Origin: an uncultured Oscillospiraceae bacterium
GTDB lineage: Bacteria; Bacillota; Clostridia; Oscillospirales; Oscillospiraceae
Direction of reading: 5' to 3'
Assembly (NCBI GenBank): GCA_944385035.1
Contig: CALWVV010000007.1
Span: forward strand, 55,856-119,855
DNA length: 64,000 nucleotides
The notes beneath the pieces were generated by a model. It did not search any database. It was not told where the DNA came from and saw only the letters and a program-made list of their open reading frames with translations. The position numbers and the translations under genes are program-made. Shown here piece after piece: positions 25,968-34,977 of this stretch. The stretch's first letter is position 1, and each line of letters opens with the position of its first letter.

Positions 25968-27299
25968 TTACCCTACGGTAATGCGTTCCTGGGGAAGTCT
26001 GGCGCTGCTGCCTTGTACACGCGACAGGGCTGCATAAATCAGGGTCAGGCCTCCCACCCGTCCAAAAAACATAAGTGCGATGAGAATCAGATGGGACATA
26101 CTGCTCAGCTGCGGGGTAATACCCAGGGAAAGCCCCACGGTGCCAATGGCCGATGCCGTCTCAAACAAACAGGTGAGAACAGGCAGGTCCTCCACCCGGC
26201 TGATGACCAGCCCGGCCGTCAAAAACAGTATGACATACATGATCAAAACCGTCGCTGCCTGGGATACGACTTCGTTTGATATCCGGCGGTTAAAAAAGCC
26301 GGGATGTTCTCTGCGCCGGAACACTGCAAGGGCATTTGCCAGCAGGACCGCCAATGTGGTGGTTTTCATACCGCCCGCAGTGGACCCCGGCGAACCGCCG
26401 ATGAGCATGAGAATGAGGATCACAAACTGTCCGGTCTCGCTGAGCAGGGTTAAATCCGCTGTATTAAACCCCGCTGTTCTGGGGGTAACGGCCTGAAAGA
26501 AGGATAGCAGGGCCCGCTCTCTCATGGGCGCCTGGGAAAATTCAAACAGGAAAAAATAGATGGTGGGAAGCAGAATCAGCATACCCGTCACCGTAAGAAT
26601 GACCTTGCTCTGCATGCGATACTTGTGAACATGCAGCCCGTTTGTCCGGATGTCCTCCCAGGTCAAAAAGCCAATGCCGCCAATGGCAATGAGCAATGCG
26701 ATCACGATCGAGACCACAGGGTTGTCCGCATAGCCCGTCAACGACGAAAACGGGGCGTTTACCCCCATCAAATCAAACCCCGCGTTGCAAAAGGCGGAGA
26801 TGGAGTGAAACAGCGCATACCAAATCCCCCTTACCCCAAAGTCGTGGTAAAACACGGGAAGAAGCAGCCCCGCTCCCAACAGCTCCACTGCCAGGGCAGT
26901 TTTAAACACAAATCCGGTCAGCCGTACAATCCCGCCCACTTGGGGCGCCGCAATGGCTTCCTGCATGGTGCTGCGCTGCATAAGTCCAATTTTTCTGCCG
27001 GACACGATCACAAGCGTACCCGCTACCGTGATGACGCCAAGCCCGCCAATTTGGATCAATAACAGAATGACCGCCTGGCCAAACTCCGACCAGTACGTCG
27101 CCGTATCATATACCACCAGCCCCGTGACACAAACGGCGGAGGTAGACGTGAACAGCGCCGGTAAAAAGGGGGTGCTTTCCCCTGCCCTGGATGACACCGG
27201 AAGCATCAGAAGAATGCTTCCCGCTAAAATGACCAGCAGAAATCCCAATATAATAATCCGAAACGGGGACTTATTGTTCTTATGTAAAAGCCGCCACAT
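25968..27299 (-). CDS. ktrB: Potassium channel/transporter subunit KtrB/TrkH
   Basis: The protein has 443 residues with about eight to ten transmembrane segments in four M1-P-M2 repeats. Selectivity-filter loops are visible at TSTSAVCVTGL, HSISAFCNAGFD and FQAVTPRTAGFNT, and a last one at FETASAIGTVGLS. The final segment ends with GRVGGLTLIYAALS, as in KtrB. It is the first gene of the operon, so the promoter and candidate KdpE site lie just upstream. Confidence 0.93.
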   Translation of the reverse strand: MWRLLHKNNKSPFRIIILGFLLVILAGSILLMLPVSSRAGESTPFLPALFTSTSAVCVTGLVVYDTATYWSEFGQAVILLLIQIGGLGVITVAGTLVIVSGRKIGLMQRSTMQEAIAAPQVGGIVRLTGFVFKTALAVELLGAGLLLPVFYHDFGVRGIWYALFHSISAFCNAGFDLMGVNAPFSSLTGYADNPVVSIVIALLIAIGGIGFLTWEDIRTNGLHVHKYRMQSKVILTVTGMLILLPTIYFFLFEFSQAPMRERALLSFFQAVTPRTAGFNTADLTLLSETGQFVILILMLIGGSPGSTAGGMKTTTLAVLLANALAVFRRREHPGFFNRRISNEVVSQAATVLIMYVILFLTAGLVISRVEDLPVLTCLFETASAIGTVGLSLGITPQLSSMSHLILIALMFFGRVGGLTLIYAALSRVQGSSARLPQERITVG

Positions 27300-27389
27300 A
27301 AGCCTCCACCTCTTAACACACCTTTATCGTTTCTTTATACTCTTATTATCTACATTTTATTTAAAGGGAGTGTTAATGTCTGAAGGTGT

Positions 27390-27409
27390 GTATTAAGACG
27401 GTATTAAGA
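27390..27409. promoter_or_regulatory. Tandem direct repeat, candidate KdpE binding site
   Basis: GTATTAAGA occurs at 27390-27398 and again at 27401-27409, an 11-bp phase. They lie about 90-110 bases upstream of ktrB. Tandem repeats one helical turn apart are typical of OmpR-family operators. The region between here and ktrB is AT-rich and lacks a good -35 box, as expected for an activated promoter. Binding by KdpE is inference. Confidence 0.45.
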
Positions 27410-27472
27410 TATGGTTTCCGCACGCATGTGAAACCTGTTTTGCCTGCCATCTCGCCCACCCGGCGAAATGAG

Positions 27473-27511
27473 AAAGCGCCTGCACAGAATGGTTCTGCGC
27501 AGGCGCTTTTC
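27473..27511. terminator. Terminator of the frameshifted SLH gene
   Basis: AAAGCGCCTGC and GCAGGCGCTTTT, with inner CAGAA and TTCTG, form a long stem, with T residues on either strand. It lies just past the stop at 27529 of the leftward SLH gene. Confidence 0.7.
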
Positions 27512-27528
27512 CGCTGGATCGGTTTCTG

Positions 27529-28642
27529 TTATGAAAGGGAAGCCAGCACAGCGTCCAACAGCTCCTGTGTCGCGGCACCCTGGGGGTTCAGAAGGCCATT
27601 TTCCTCGGCGGAAACATAGCCCTTCTGGTGGGCCCAGGCCATGGCAGACTGGGCAAAGGGAGAAATTTCGCCGGCATCGCTATACTGGGTCAGGCCGGGA
27701 TAGTCCATCAGCATGGGCTTATCGGCATAGTTCCACAAAATGACCATGAGCTGCTCACGGGTCAAGGCATCCTCCGGTCCAAAGCTTCCGTCGTCATAGC
27801 CGCTCATCAGTCCCTGGCCGGTTACCCAGCGGACGGCCTGGTAGCAGGGGGAATCGTCATGCACATCGGTGTAGATCCCATCGCCCTGCACCTGGGGCTT
27901 GCCGACCCGCTCATACAGCAGGACTGCCAGCTCTCCCCGTGTAACCGTGTCCGTGCTCTCCGGGGCCTGTGCCTCCTCCTGCCCAGGCAGCAGCATGAGC
28001 TGTACCGCATGGGTCTGGCCAGGCAGGCTGTCGGTCACAGCGCCGTACCAGGCCATGATCCGGCCTCCTGCCTGGATGTCCTCCAGGGCAGCCGCTTCCT
28101 CCCCCTCATAGCGGGAGAGCTTCGTGCTTTCGTCGGCAAAAATCAAAAGGCCTCCATTGTCGGTGGTAATGGTCAGCTGGCCATCCTTCTGCTCCACCGA
28201 CTCCACCTCATGGTACCAGGCACATCCGGCATCCATGGGGATATTGCGCACCACCGCAAAGGCCGCAGTCTGCGGGGGCAGAGAGCGGGTCTCCACCGGG
28301 CTGTGGAACACATAAAGGCTTTCACCCTGCTGGAGGCCGGAGGGATCGCTGGCGGTATATCGGCCGCTGTCGATCCAAACGGTATCCGCGGAGAGGTTCA
28401 TCACATACTCGCCGTACCGCTCCGACGTCATGCGCAGCCAGGCAATGCCACCGTCTGCGTTCTTACCGATCTCCTCCACAGTGCCGTAGTAGAGCACGCT
28501 GTCCGGGAGCGGGGCAATCGCTTCCCCAGAAACCGGGGGCGCTGATGGGCACCACAGCCGCAGCATCGGCGGCCCATGCGGGGAGTGCCAGGGCGCAGGC
28601 CAGGGCGCCAGTGAGTACCAGGGCAGGGATTTTTTTGTTCAT
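27529..28642 (-). pseudogene. SLH-domain surface protein gene with a one-base frameshift
   Basis: A signal peptide begins at ATG 28642 (MNKKIPALVLTGALACALAL..WAA), but its frame continues only to 28463. The main body, from about 28535 to 27529, is in another frame and has no signal peptide or ribosome site of its own. Removing one base in the run CCGGGGGC (28534-28540) joins them as ..VVPISAPVSGEAIAPL. The body has a beta-rich middle part (residues of about 40-200) and three C-terminal SLH domains (YTDVHDDSPCYQAVRW, GYDDGSFGPEDALTREQL). It may be a true recent mutation or a sequence error in a G/C run. With the shift repaired the protein has about 370 residues. Confidence 0.75.
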
Positions 28643-28790
28643 CGTGATAACTCCTTCCAAGCTGACTATTTTCTTTGCCGCGCTGGGCGGCAGGTTTCCT
28701 TACTCCATCAGACGTATCCCGTTTCAAAAAGTTCCCTGCTGCCGGGACAGTTTACATTTCATCGTAAGAAATACCGTCCGCAAGAAAAAG

Positions 28791-28829
28791 AGAAAGGGAA
28801 TCGCCTGTTTCAGGCAATTCCCTTTCTCC
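28791..28829 (-). terminator. Terminator of the large SLH gene
   Basis: GAGAAAGGGAATCGCCTG pairs (one G-T mismatch) with CAGGCAATTCCCTTTCTC around a TTT loop. On the minus strand TTTTTCTTG follows. It closes the gene ending at 28895. Confidence 0.75.
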
Positions 28830-28894
28830 CTAAACGCTGTTGCTTTCAGGGGCAACCGGAACACCAGGCTCTGAAGCCGTCTATTTTTGTAAGG

Positions 28895-31474
28895 TCAGGC
28901 CATATTCTCCACAAAACGCATGAGGATCGTGGCAACCTGCGCACGGGTAGCGGTGCCCTGGGGGGCCAGGGCGCCGTTCAGATTGGAGATAAGGCCCTCT
29001 TCCACGGCCCAAGCCATGGCCTGGGCGGCCCAGTCGCTGGCGGAAGTCCAGTCGGGGTAGCCGGTGAGGCTGTAGCTGGATTCCGGCTTGCCCGCGTAGT
29101 TCCACAGCATGACCGCAAGCTGCTCACGGGTCAGGGGCTGATCCATATTGGTTCCATCGGAGATGCCGTTGAGCATGGCCCAGCGCTGCCCGGCCTCATA
29201 CCAGGCCCCGCCGGTGGAGCTGGTGTCCGCGCCGTCCAATGCGGCCAGCACGGTCACGATCATGGCCCGGTCCATGGGCAGCTCGGGAGAGAAGCGGTCC
29301 TCCTGTGTGCCGGAGAAAATCTCCCGGCTGGTGACAAAGTCGATATACTCGCTGCCCCAGTAGCTTTGGGGGACATCGGCAAAGGACTTGGCATTCTCCA
29401 CGATTTTCACGGTGTCGCCGTCGGAGAGGGTGACCATCACGCCGTTCTCTGTGGTCAGGCTGGTCTTGATGACCTTTTCGGTGCCGTCGTCCTTTACCAG
29501 CACCGCCACCGTGCTAAGACCAGCCTGCCGCACCGGAATCTCCACTTTGGCCGAGCTGCCGGAGGGGAGATCGACGATAACAGCGGGGGCATCCTCCCGG
29601 TCGGCGGTGGCACGCACCTGGGGCATGGGCAGGGCTACGGCCTGGCCGTCGGCGTCCTCCACCACGGCGGCGGGCAGCTTGACCTGTGTCTCCCCCCTGC
29701 CATCCTCATCCACCGTAGTGGTGGAAGAGGAGCCATCCTGGTTGGAGATGGTGGTCTTGCTGGAGCCGTCTGGATAGTCCACCACTTCCGTCTTGTTTCC
29801 GGAGGGATCGGTGGTGGTGGTGGTCACAGTGCCGTTCTTTTTGGTCTCCACCACTTCCAGAGAACCGTCGGGGTTTTTCGTAGTCTCCGTCACGGTGCCG
29901 TCGGGCCGGGTCACCGTGGTGGTGGTGGACCCATCGGGGTTTCTCTCTGTTTCTGTCTTATTGCCGGAGGAGCTGGAGCCGCCGGAAGAACCGCCCGAGG
30001 GACGGTTCAAAATGGTCAGGGTACCGGTGGTATAAGCCTCATCGCCGGTTTTCAGCTCCAGGTTCTGGCTGTCTGTCAGCTTGACGCGGACGGGATAGCT
30101 GCCCGCAGCCGTGGGCAGCTGGGTGGTCCACTCCGGTGTTCCGGAGGTGGTGACCTGATACTCCACGGTGGCCTGGGCGGTCTCATCCGGCGGGGCGGTC
30201 GTCCATGTCACGGGGGTCACGTTGTTGCTGTATTGCTCCAGGTTGCCCAGCGTCACGGTGTAGTCCTCCACTCGGAAAATGGTGTAGGAACAACTTATCG
30301 TAACGCCTCCGATTTCAGCGTACACCGTCTTCTCACCGGCATTTACATAGTCGTTGTTGGCTTCCCAGGTCTTCGGGTAAGGACCCATCCACTCTCCGAA
30401 AGAAACGAACGATACCCCCTGCGGTATCCCGGTATAGGAATAGTTGGTTGCGGCCAGAGTCCCCGTAGCGCTGTGGCCGCAGCCGTTGTCACAGACCTGT
30501 TGGATGGTGGTGCCATTGTTAATTGCTGTATAGCTCAGCTTATGTCCCAGTGCAGGGACGGGCCTGGTCTCCACAGCGCCGCAGCCCTCGTCCTGACAGA
30601 CGCGCTGTTCCACCCCTTCTTCCGTACAGGTAGGCTGCTCACGGATTCCCCAGTCACTCCAACTGTGTTCCTGAGAGCTGGCCCCCCCATTGATGTGAAT
30701 GATATTGGAGTACACAGGGGCACCGGTGGTATAGAGGTCTTGCGGCTCTACCATCAGCCGCAGGTCATAGCTTGCATTTAAAAAATCCAGTTCTTTGTGA
30801 TTGCCCCAGCCGGGCCAAAAGTCAAACCGGTTGCTTCCCCAGGTTTCCGTATTATGCCAGGTGGTGCCGTCCGTGCTGTACTGCCACTGTCCCGTGGCGT
30901 AGTAGTTCGGATGCTTCTGGCTATCGCTGAAGGAAGCTATGCCGTAGAGTTTGTCGTTTTTATTTTCCGAAGTATAATTGATGTTGTCCTGGGCAGGCTC
31001 ATTTCCCGCGGCATCGGTATAAAGGGTGACAGCCGTAACCGAGGGCAGGGGGTCGGGGATTTCTTCCATTCTTGCCGTTAAGGTGTAGTCCTGGGCCAGG
31101 GTTTTGAAGGATAACGAGCCATAACCGCCGTTGACAAACCCTTCCGTACGGTCTGCGCCGTTGAGTATGACCGAGCCAATGCGGTACCCTGACTGGATAT
31201 TGGAAATTTCCAACAGAAGCCATGTGCCCTCCGGCACCTGTACCGTGCCTCCGTCTCCGGTCACAAGCAGTTTATTTTTACTCGGGTCATTAAACCCATC
31301 CTCACCCATGAACAGCTCGTATGCTGTCACGGTACAGAGGCTTTCCTCGTAGTTCAGCGTCACACCGTAAGTGGTCTCTCCGGACTCTCCCGCCCACACG
31401 GTGGCGGGCAGCAGCCCCACCAGCAGGCACAGGCTCATCAGCAGCCCTGCCAGCCGTCTCCCTGTTTTCTTCAT
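28895..31474 (-). CDS. Large secreted SLH protein with Asp/Gly/Ser/Thr repeat region
   Basis: The protein has 859 residues. A signal peptide (MKKTGRRLAGLLMSLCLLVG..VWA) is followed by beta-sandwich-like domains, including a Cys pair region (CQDEGCGAVETR, then CDNGCGH) near 290-335. A Gly/Ser linker (GGSSGGSSSSG) leads to repeats built on NPDGS or YPDGS with runs of Thr (about 505-605). The C-terminal 170 residues hold three SLH domains (FADVPQSYWGSEYIDFV, then DGTNMDQPLTREQLAV). It is a wall-anchored surface protein, possibly an adhesin. Its own promoter and terminator are visible. Confidence 0.85.
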   Translation of the reverse strand: MKKTGRRLAGLLMSLCLLVGLLPATVWAGESGETTYGVTLNYEESLCTVTAYELFMGEDGFNDPSKNKLLVTGDGGTVQVPEGTWLLLEISNIQSGYRIGSVILNGADRTEGFVNGGYGSLSFKTLAQDYTLTARMEEIPDPLPSVTAVTLYTDAAGNEPAQDNINYTSENKNDKLYGIASFSDSQKHPNYYATGQWQYSTDGTTWHNTETWGSNRFDFWPGWGNHKELDFLNASYDLRLMVEPQDLYTTGAPVYSNIIHINGGASSQEHSWSDWGIREQPTCTEEGVEQRVCQDEGCGAVETRPVPALGHKLSYTAINNGTTIQQVCDNGCGHSATGTLAATNYSYTGIPQGVSFVSFGEWMGPYPKTWEANNDYVNAGEKTVYAEIGGVTISCSYTIFRVEDYTVTLGNLEQYSNNVTPVTWTTAPPDETAQATVEYQVTTSGTPEWTTQLPTAAGSYPVRVKLTDSQNLELKTGDEAYTTGTLTILNRPSGGSSGGSSSSGNKTETERNPDGSTTTTVTRPDGTVTETTKNPDGSLEVVETKKNGTVTTTTTDPSGNKTEVVDYPDGSSKTTISNQDGSSSTTTVDEDGRGETQVKLPAAVVEDADGQAVALPMPQVRATADREDAPAVIVDLPSGSSAKVEIPVRQAGLSTVAVLVKDDGTEKVIKTSLTTENGVMVTLSDGDTVKIVENAKSFADVPQSYWGSEYIDFVTSREIFSGTQEDRFSPELPMDRAMIVTVLAALDGADTSSTGGAWYEAGQRWAMLNGISDGTNMDQPLTREQLAVMLWNYAGKPESSYSLTGYPDWTSASDWAAQAMAWAVEEGLISNLNGALAPQGTATRAQVATILMRFVENMA

Positions 31475-31520
31475 ATACCTGCTCCCTTCTGCCGGTTTGA
31501 GCCGGCCCTTATCTTATTTT

Positions 31521-31549
31521 ATTAAAGCACTAAGCTAAATTCCTGTCAA
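31521..31549 (-). promoter_or_regulatory. Promoter of the large SLH gene
   Basis: On the minus strand TTGACA (31544-31549), a 17-bp spacer and TTTAAT (31521-31526) lie about 45 bases before the ATG at 31474. The -35 box is a perfect sigma-A match. Confidence 0.65.
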
Positions 31550-31677
31550 TCAAGTGCGGAAAAACCGCAGGATTTTTTCTGAAAAATCTTAAAACGGTCC
31601 TTTTCCGGCACACGGCCTATTCCGAACGCGATCCCCATTCCTGGATCCCTCGCCCACAAGACACGGTAAATTTCAAA

Positions 31678-31713
31678 AAAATCCTCGAAAACCGAAGTTT
31701 TCGAGGATTTGGA
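31678..31713 (-). terminator. Terminator of the catabolic cluster
   Basis: ATCCTCGAAAAC and GTTTTCGAGGAT pair around CGAA, with TTTTTTT following on the minus strand. It ends the eight-gene leftward cluster. A near copy of the same hairpin occurs at 61811-61843. Confidence 0.85.
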
Positions 31714-31747
31714 GAGCCAACAGAGAGAGTGGAACTGTCAGCTTCCC

Positions 31748-32545
31748 TTACGGCTGTTTTCCAATATAGGCCAGAATGCCGCCGTCTACGTACAGCACAT
31801 GTCCATTGACAAAATTCGAAGCCTCAGAGGCCAGGAATACCGCAGGCCCCACCAGGTCATCGGTCGTGCCCCAACGGGCCGCAGGCGTCTTGGAAATGAT
31901 AAATTGATCAAAGGGATGACGGCTGCCATCCGCCTGGCGCTCACGCAGGGGAGCGGTCTGGGGGGTTTCAATATAGCCAGGCCCAATGCCGTTGCACTGA
32001 ATGTTGAACGCGCCATACTCCGAGCAGATATTGCGGGTGAGCATTTTCAGTCCGCCCTTTGCCGCGGCATAAGCGGAAACCGTCTCCCGCCCCAGCTCGC
32101 TCATCATGCTGCAGATGTTGATGATCTTACCGTGCCCTCTCTGGATCATGGAGGGGATAACCGCCTTACTCACAATGAAGGGAGCATTCAGGTCAACATC
32201 GATCACCGCGCGGAACTGCTCGGCACTCATCTCACACATGGGAATACGCTTGATAATGCCGGCATTGTTTACCAGAATATCAATTCCGCCGATTTGCTCC
32301 TCGATGGTCTTTACCATCTTCTGCACGGCTTCTTCATCCGTAACGTCGCACACAAAGCCGTGGGCCTCAATGCCCTCTTCCTTGTATGCGGCAAGTCCCT
32401 TGTCTACCAGCTCCTGCTTGATGTCATTAAACACAATGGTAGCGCCGGCCTTTGCCATTCCAGCCGCAATGGCATACCCGATGCCATAACTTGCGCCAGT
32501 CACCAGCGCGACCTTTCCCTCCAAAGAAAACGCCTTCATGTCCAT
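31748..32545 (-). CDS. SDR-family dehydrogenase, gluconate 5-dehydrogenase-like
   Basis: The protein has 265 residues and starts after AAGGAGAATTTAA. The NAD(P) motif is VTGASYGIGYAIA, NNAG is present, the catalytic Ser lies in NICSMMSEL, and YAAAKGG holds the Tyr and Lys. The C-terminal half resembles gluconate 5-dehydrogenase and 2-deoxy-gluconate 3-dehydrogenase, which interconvert sugar acids and their keto forms in the cytoplasm. As last gene of the cluster it may reduce or oxidise a hydroxy-acid intermediate. The substrate is inference. Confidence 0.85.
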   Translation of the reverse strand: MDMKAFSLEGKVALVTGASYGIGYAIAAGMAKAGATIVFNDIKQELVDKGLAAYKEEGIEAHGFVCDVTDEEAVQKMVKTIEEQIGGIDILVNNAGIIKRIPMCEMSAEQFRAVIDVDLNAPFIVSKAVIPSMIQRGHGKIINICSMMSELGRETVSAYAAAKGGLKMLTRNICSEYGAFNIQCNGIGPGYIETPQTAPLRERQADGSRHPFDQFIISKTPAARWGTTDDLVGPAVFLASEASNFVNGHVLYVDGGILAYIGKQP

Positions 32546-32569
32546 TTAAATTCTCCTTTCTGTTCCGGA

Positions 32570-33616
32570 TCATAGACAAACCAGTTTCTTTACCGCATCT
32601 ACGTCAAATTTGGGCGCAAGCTTTAAAAAGTCTACGTCCAGCAGCCACCGGTAGGCACTCAGCATGGCATCGATATTGGGGGTTTCCACGCCATAGAGCT
32701 TGCCCAGCAGCGCCACCGGAGCGATCCCAAAGGGAATATCCTCTTCGATGTAACGGTGCTGAATGGTTACCGGTCCCTTCCCCGACAAATAGGCATCATT
32801 GTTCTTCACCGCGTCATACAGAGTTTCATACTTGTTCGGCCAAAAGCTGTTGATAATGTCCACACAGCGCATGGGGCTGACGCCCACCGCCCGTGCCACA
32901 GCACACCGCTCCGCATCCACCTTTTCCACCGCGGCCAACGTCAGCCGGGTGGCGGCAGTTGCGTAAAATGAGTAATCCTCTCCGTTTTCCATGCGGGTAA
33001 TGTTGAATAGCGCAATGGGCGCATGCATCACCGGGTTGGAGGAATTCAGCGATGTGCTTACAACGTTCTGATCGGGTATAAATTGCGGGAACAGTTCCTG
33101 CAATTCCTCACACATCATTTTCCCGCAATCAGCATGGACGGCAGCCAGAGCAATCTCTTTTTTTATGCTCTTGATATGGCACGCCTCTCCCACATAGTCC
33201 GCCAAAAAGATTTGGGAGCCCGTCTCTGCAATTTCGACCTTCTTTTGCTCGGCCTCTTCCCCCAGCTCTTTCCAAAACTCATAAGCGCCCCAGTTGCCAT
33301 TGAAAACCAGAATCCTCTGCCCTTCCTCCAGCAAGCCGCACAGCTGATGTGCGATGGGGGCATGCCCAGCGGCGACGGTCTGCACCAGAATCCACTTTGC
33401 ACCCTGAACGGCTTTCTTCAGCTCTTTCTCTACGTTGGGGGCATAGTGTCCCGCACAGGCGCCGGTAATCTGGATGCCGTCCCGCGCCAGCTTCTCAACC
33501 TCCGCACCGCTGCGGCCCCACAGGGTAACAGCACAGCCCTTTTCCATCAGATAGCCTGCAGTTGCCCGTGCCGCACGTCCCAGTCCAAGAATCGTCACAC
33601 GCATCGGTGTATCCAT
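32570..33616 (-). CDS. Octopine/opine dehydrogenase family protein
   Basis: The protein has 348 residues. An N-terminal Rossmann domain (ILGLGRAARATAGYL) is followed by a helical C-terminal domain with NSSNPVMHAPIALFN, containing the conserved catalytic His, and the HRYIEEDIPFG segment typical of the family. Opine dehydrogenases join an amino acid to a 2-oxo acid by NAD(P)H-dependent reduction, or run in reverse to split such compounds. Only four bases separate it from the upstream gene. In this transporter-linked cluster a catabolic, splitting role is plausible but not proven. Confidence 0.85.
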   Translation of the reverse strand: MDTPMRVTILGLGRAARATAGYLMEKGCAVTLWGRSGAEVEKLARDGIQITGACAGHYAPNVEKELKKAVQGAKWILVQTVAAGHAPIAHQLCGLLEEGQRILVFNGNWGAYEFWKELGEEAEQKKVEIAETGSQIFLADYVGEACHIKSIKKEIALAAVHADCGKMMCEELQELFPQFIPDQNVVSTSLNSSNPVMHAPIALFNITRMENGEDYSFYATAATRLTLAAVEKVDAERCAVARAVGVSPMRCVDIINSFWPNKYETLYDAVKNNDAYLSGKGPVTIQHRYIEEDIPFGIAPVALLGKLYGVETPNIDAMLSAYRWLLDVDFLKLAPKFDVDAVKKLVCL

Positions 33617-33620
33617 TGTC

Positions 33621-34898
33621 TCAGGCTCCTATCATCATTTTGAGAATTTCAATATCGGTCTCTTTCATGCCGACACGGCCCAAACGGCCGATCCCGCGCA
33701 CCGTCTGCTCAATATCGTCCATCACAAGGCCGTCGCCCGGTTCAAACTGATAGTCGGCCATCGCCATATCCGCACTGATCATAGCGGTCTCCACAGCCAC
33801 GGATATCTTGGCAGCGCAGGAGGCCTTTGCCCCGTCACACACCATTCCGCTTATGGTGGCCAGCGTATTTACGATCGCCGCAGCGACCTGCCGCTCATTT
33901 CCGCCCTTCAAATACACCACCGCCGCTGCGCTGCCTGCGGCTGCGCTCACCGCTCCGCAATAAGCAGACAGACGGCCGATGTAATGCTTTTGATGCAGTG
34001 CTACCAAATTGCTTACCACCAGAGCCCGGTAAAGCTTCTCTTCTCCTGCACCCAGCTCCTGGGCATACACCCAGACCGGCATGCTGGCCGTGATCCCTTG
34101 GTTTCCGCTGCCGGAGTTGATCACCACCGGCATAGAGCAGCCATTCATTCTGGCATCGGAGCCGGCCGCTGCCATCATGCGGGCACGGACATGCACATCC
34201 TGGTCGCCGTAAATCTTCTGGAGCGTCCGGCCGATCTGTGCCCCATAGGGATGTTCCATTCCCTCATTTGCAATGGCCAGGTTCATTTCGACCTGACGCT
34301 GCAGGATCGGACGTACTTTTTCGATCTCTACCGTATCTGCAAATTGAAGAATATCATGGAGGTTCAGAGCATCTTTATCCTGCTCCAAGTCATCCATTTC
34401 CTCATCTTCGTTGGCGGAAAACAGAACTTGTCCGTTTTTCTCGATTTTCACAATGTTGGTATGCTGGTTCAGCAAAATAACGCAGGCCTGCTCATCGCCG
34501 CGGAACAGGCGCATTTCCACATAGAGGTTGGCTACGCCTTCTTTCAGCAGACAGGTGCAGATGTTCTGTTTCAGCAGCGCTTGCACCTGTTCAATATCCT
34601 TTTCTCCAACCTGCTGAAGTACTTCCAGCTTTCTCTCGGCGACACCGCCCACAATGCCCAGGAGCGCTGCCGCTTCTACCCCTTTCATTCCTCCAGAATT
34701 TGGTACGTTAACTCCCTTGACATTTTTGATGATATTGCCGCTGCAGCAAACTTCTACCCGATCCGGAAAGGCTCCCAACACCTCTCTGGCCTTCGCCCCG
34801 GCATAGGCAATCGCGATCGGTTCTGTACACCCCAGCGCTGGCTGAAGTTCTGTCTCTAAAATACGCAGATATTTTTGTTCAATGGAATTTGAGTTCAT
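33621..34898 (-). CDS. L-cysteine desulfidase / serine dehydratase-like protein (CyuA/YhaM, UPF0597 family)
   Basis: The protein has 425 residues from ATG 34898; a GTG at 34913 is an alternative, and AAAGGTG lies between. Family motifs are GCTEPIAIAYAGA near the N-terminus, VNVPNSGGMKG, and GSGNQGITASMPV in the middle. The conserved Cys in GCTEP, and C-terminal Cys in MVCDGAKASCAAK, fit the ligands of the [4Fe-4S] cluster used by this family for elimination of sulfide or water from an amino acid. In E. coli CyuA degrades cysteine. In this cluster it could act on the amino-acid half of an opine-like substrate. Confidence 0.85.
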   Translation of the reverse strand: MNSNSIEQKYLRILETELQPALGCTEPIAIAYAGAKAREVLGAFPDRVEVCCSGNIIKNVKGVNVPNSGGMKGVEAAALLGIVGGVAERKLEVLQQVGEKDIEQVQALLKQNICTCLLKEGVANLYVEMRLFRGDEQACVILLNQHTNIVKIEKNGQVLFSANEDEEMDDLEQDKDALNLHDILQFADTVEIEKVRPILQRQVEMNLAIANEGMEHPYGAQIGRTLQKIYGDQDVHVRARMMAAAGSDARMNGCSMPVVINSGSGNQGITASMPVWVYAQELGAGEEKLYRALVVSNLVALHQKHYIGRLSAYCGAVSAAAGSAAAVVYLKGGNERQVAAAIVNTLATISGMVCDGAKASCAAKISVAVETAMISADMAMADYQFEPGDGLVMDDIEQTVRGIGRLGRVGMKETDIEILKMMIGA

Positions 34899-34977
34899 AC
34901 CAAAAACGTTCACCTTTTTCTTAAATTACTTTGCTGCGCTGCGGGAATGGACGTTCTCCATTCCCACAGCTTTCGAT

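Noticed and set aside
27300-27470. A c-di-AMP (ydaO) riboswitch before ktrB
   Set aside because: The leader is short and AT-rich and lacks the conserved core; only direct repeats are seen.
29366-30781. A long rightward frame opposite the large SLH gene
   Set aside because: The Gly-rich product is the antisense of the repeat region; the leftward gene has a signal peptide, SLH domains and its own promoter.
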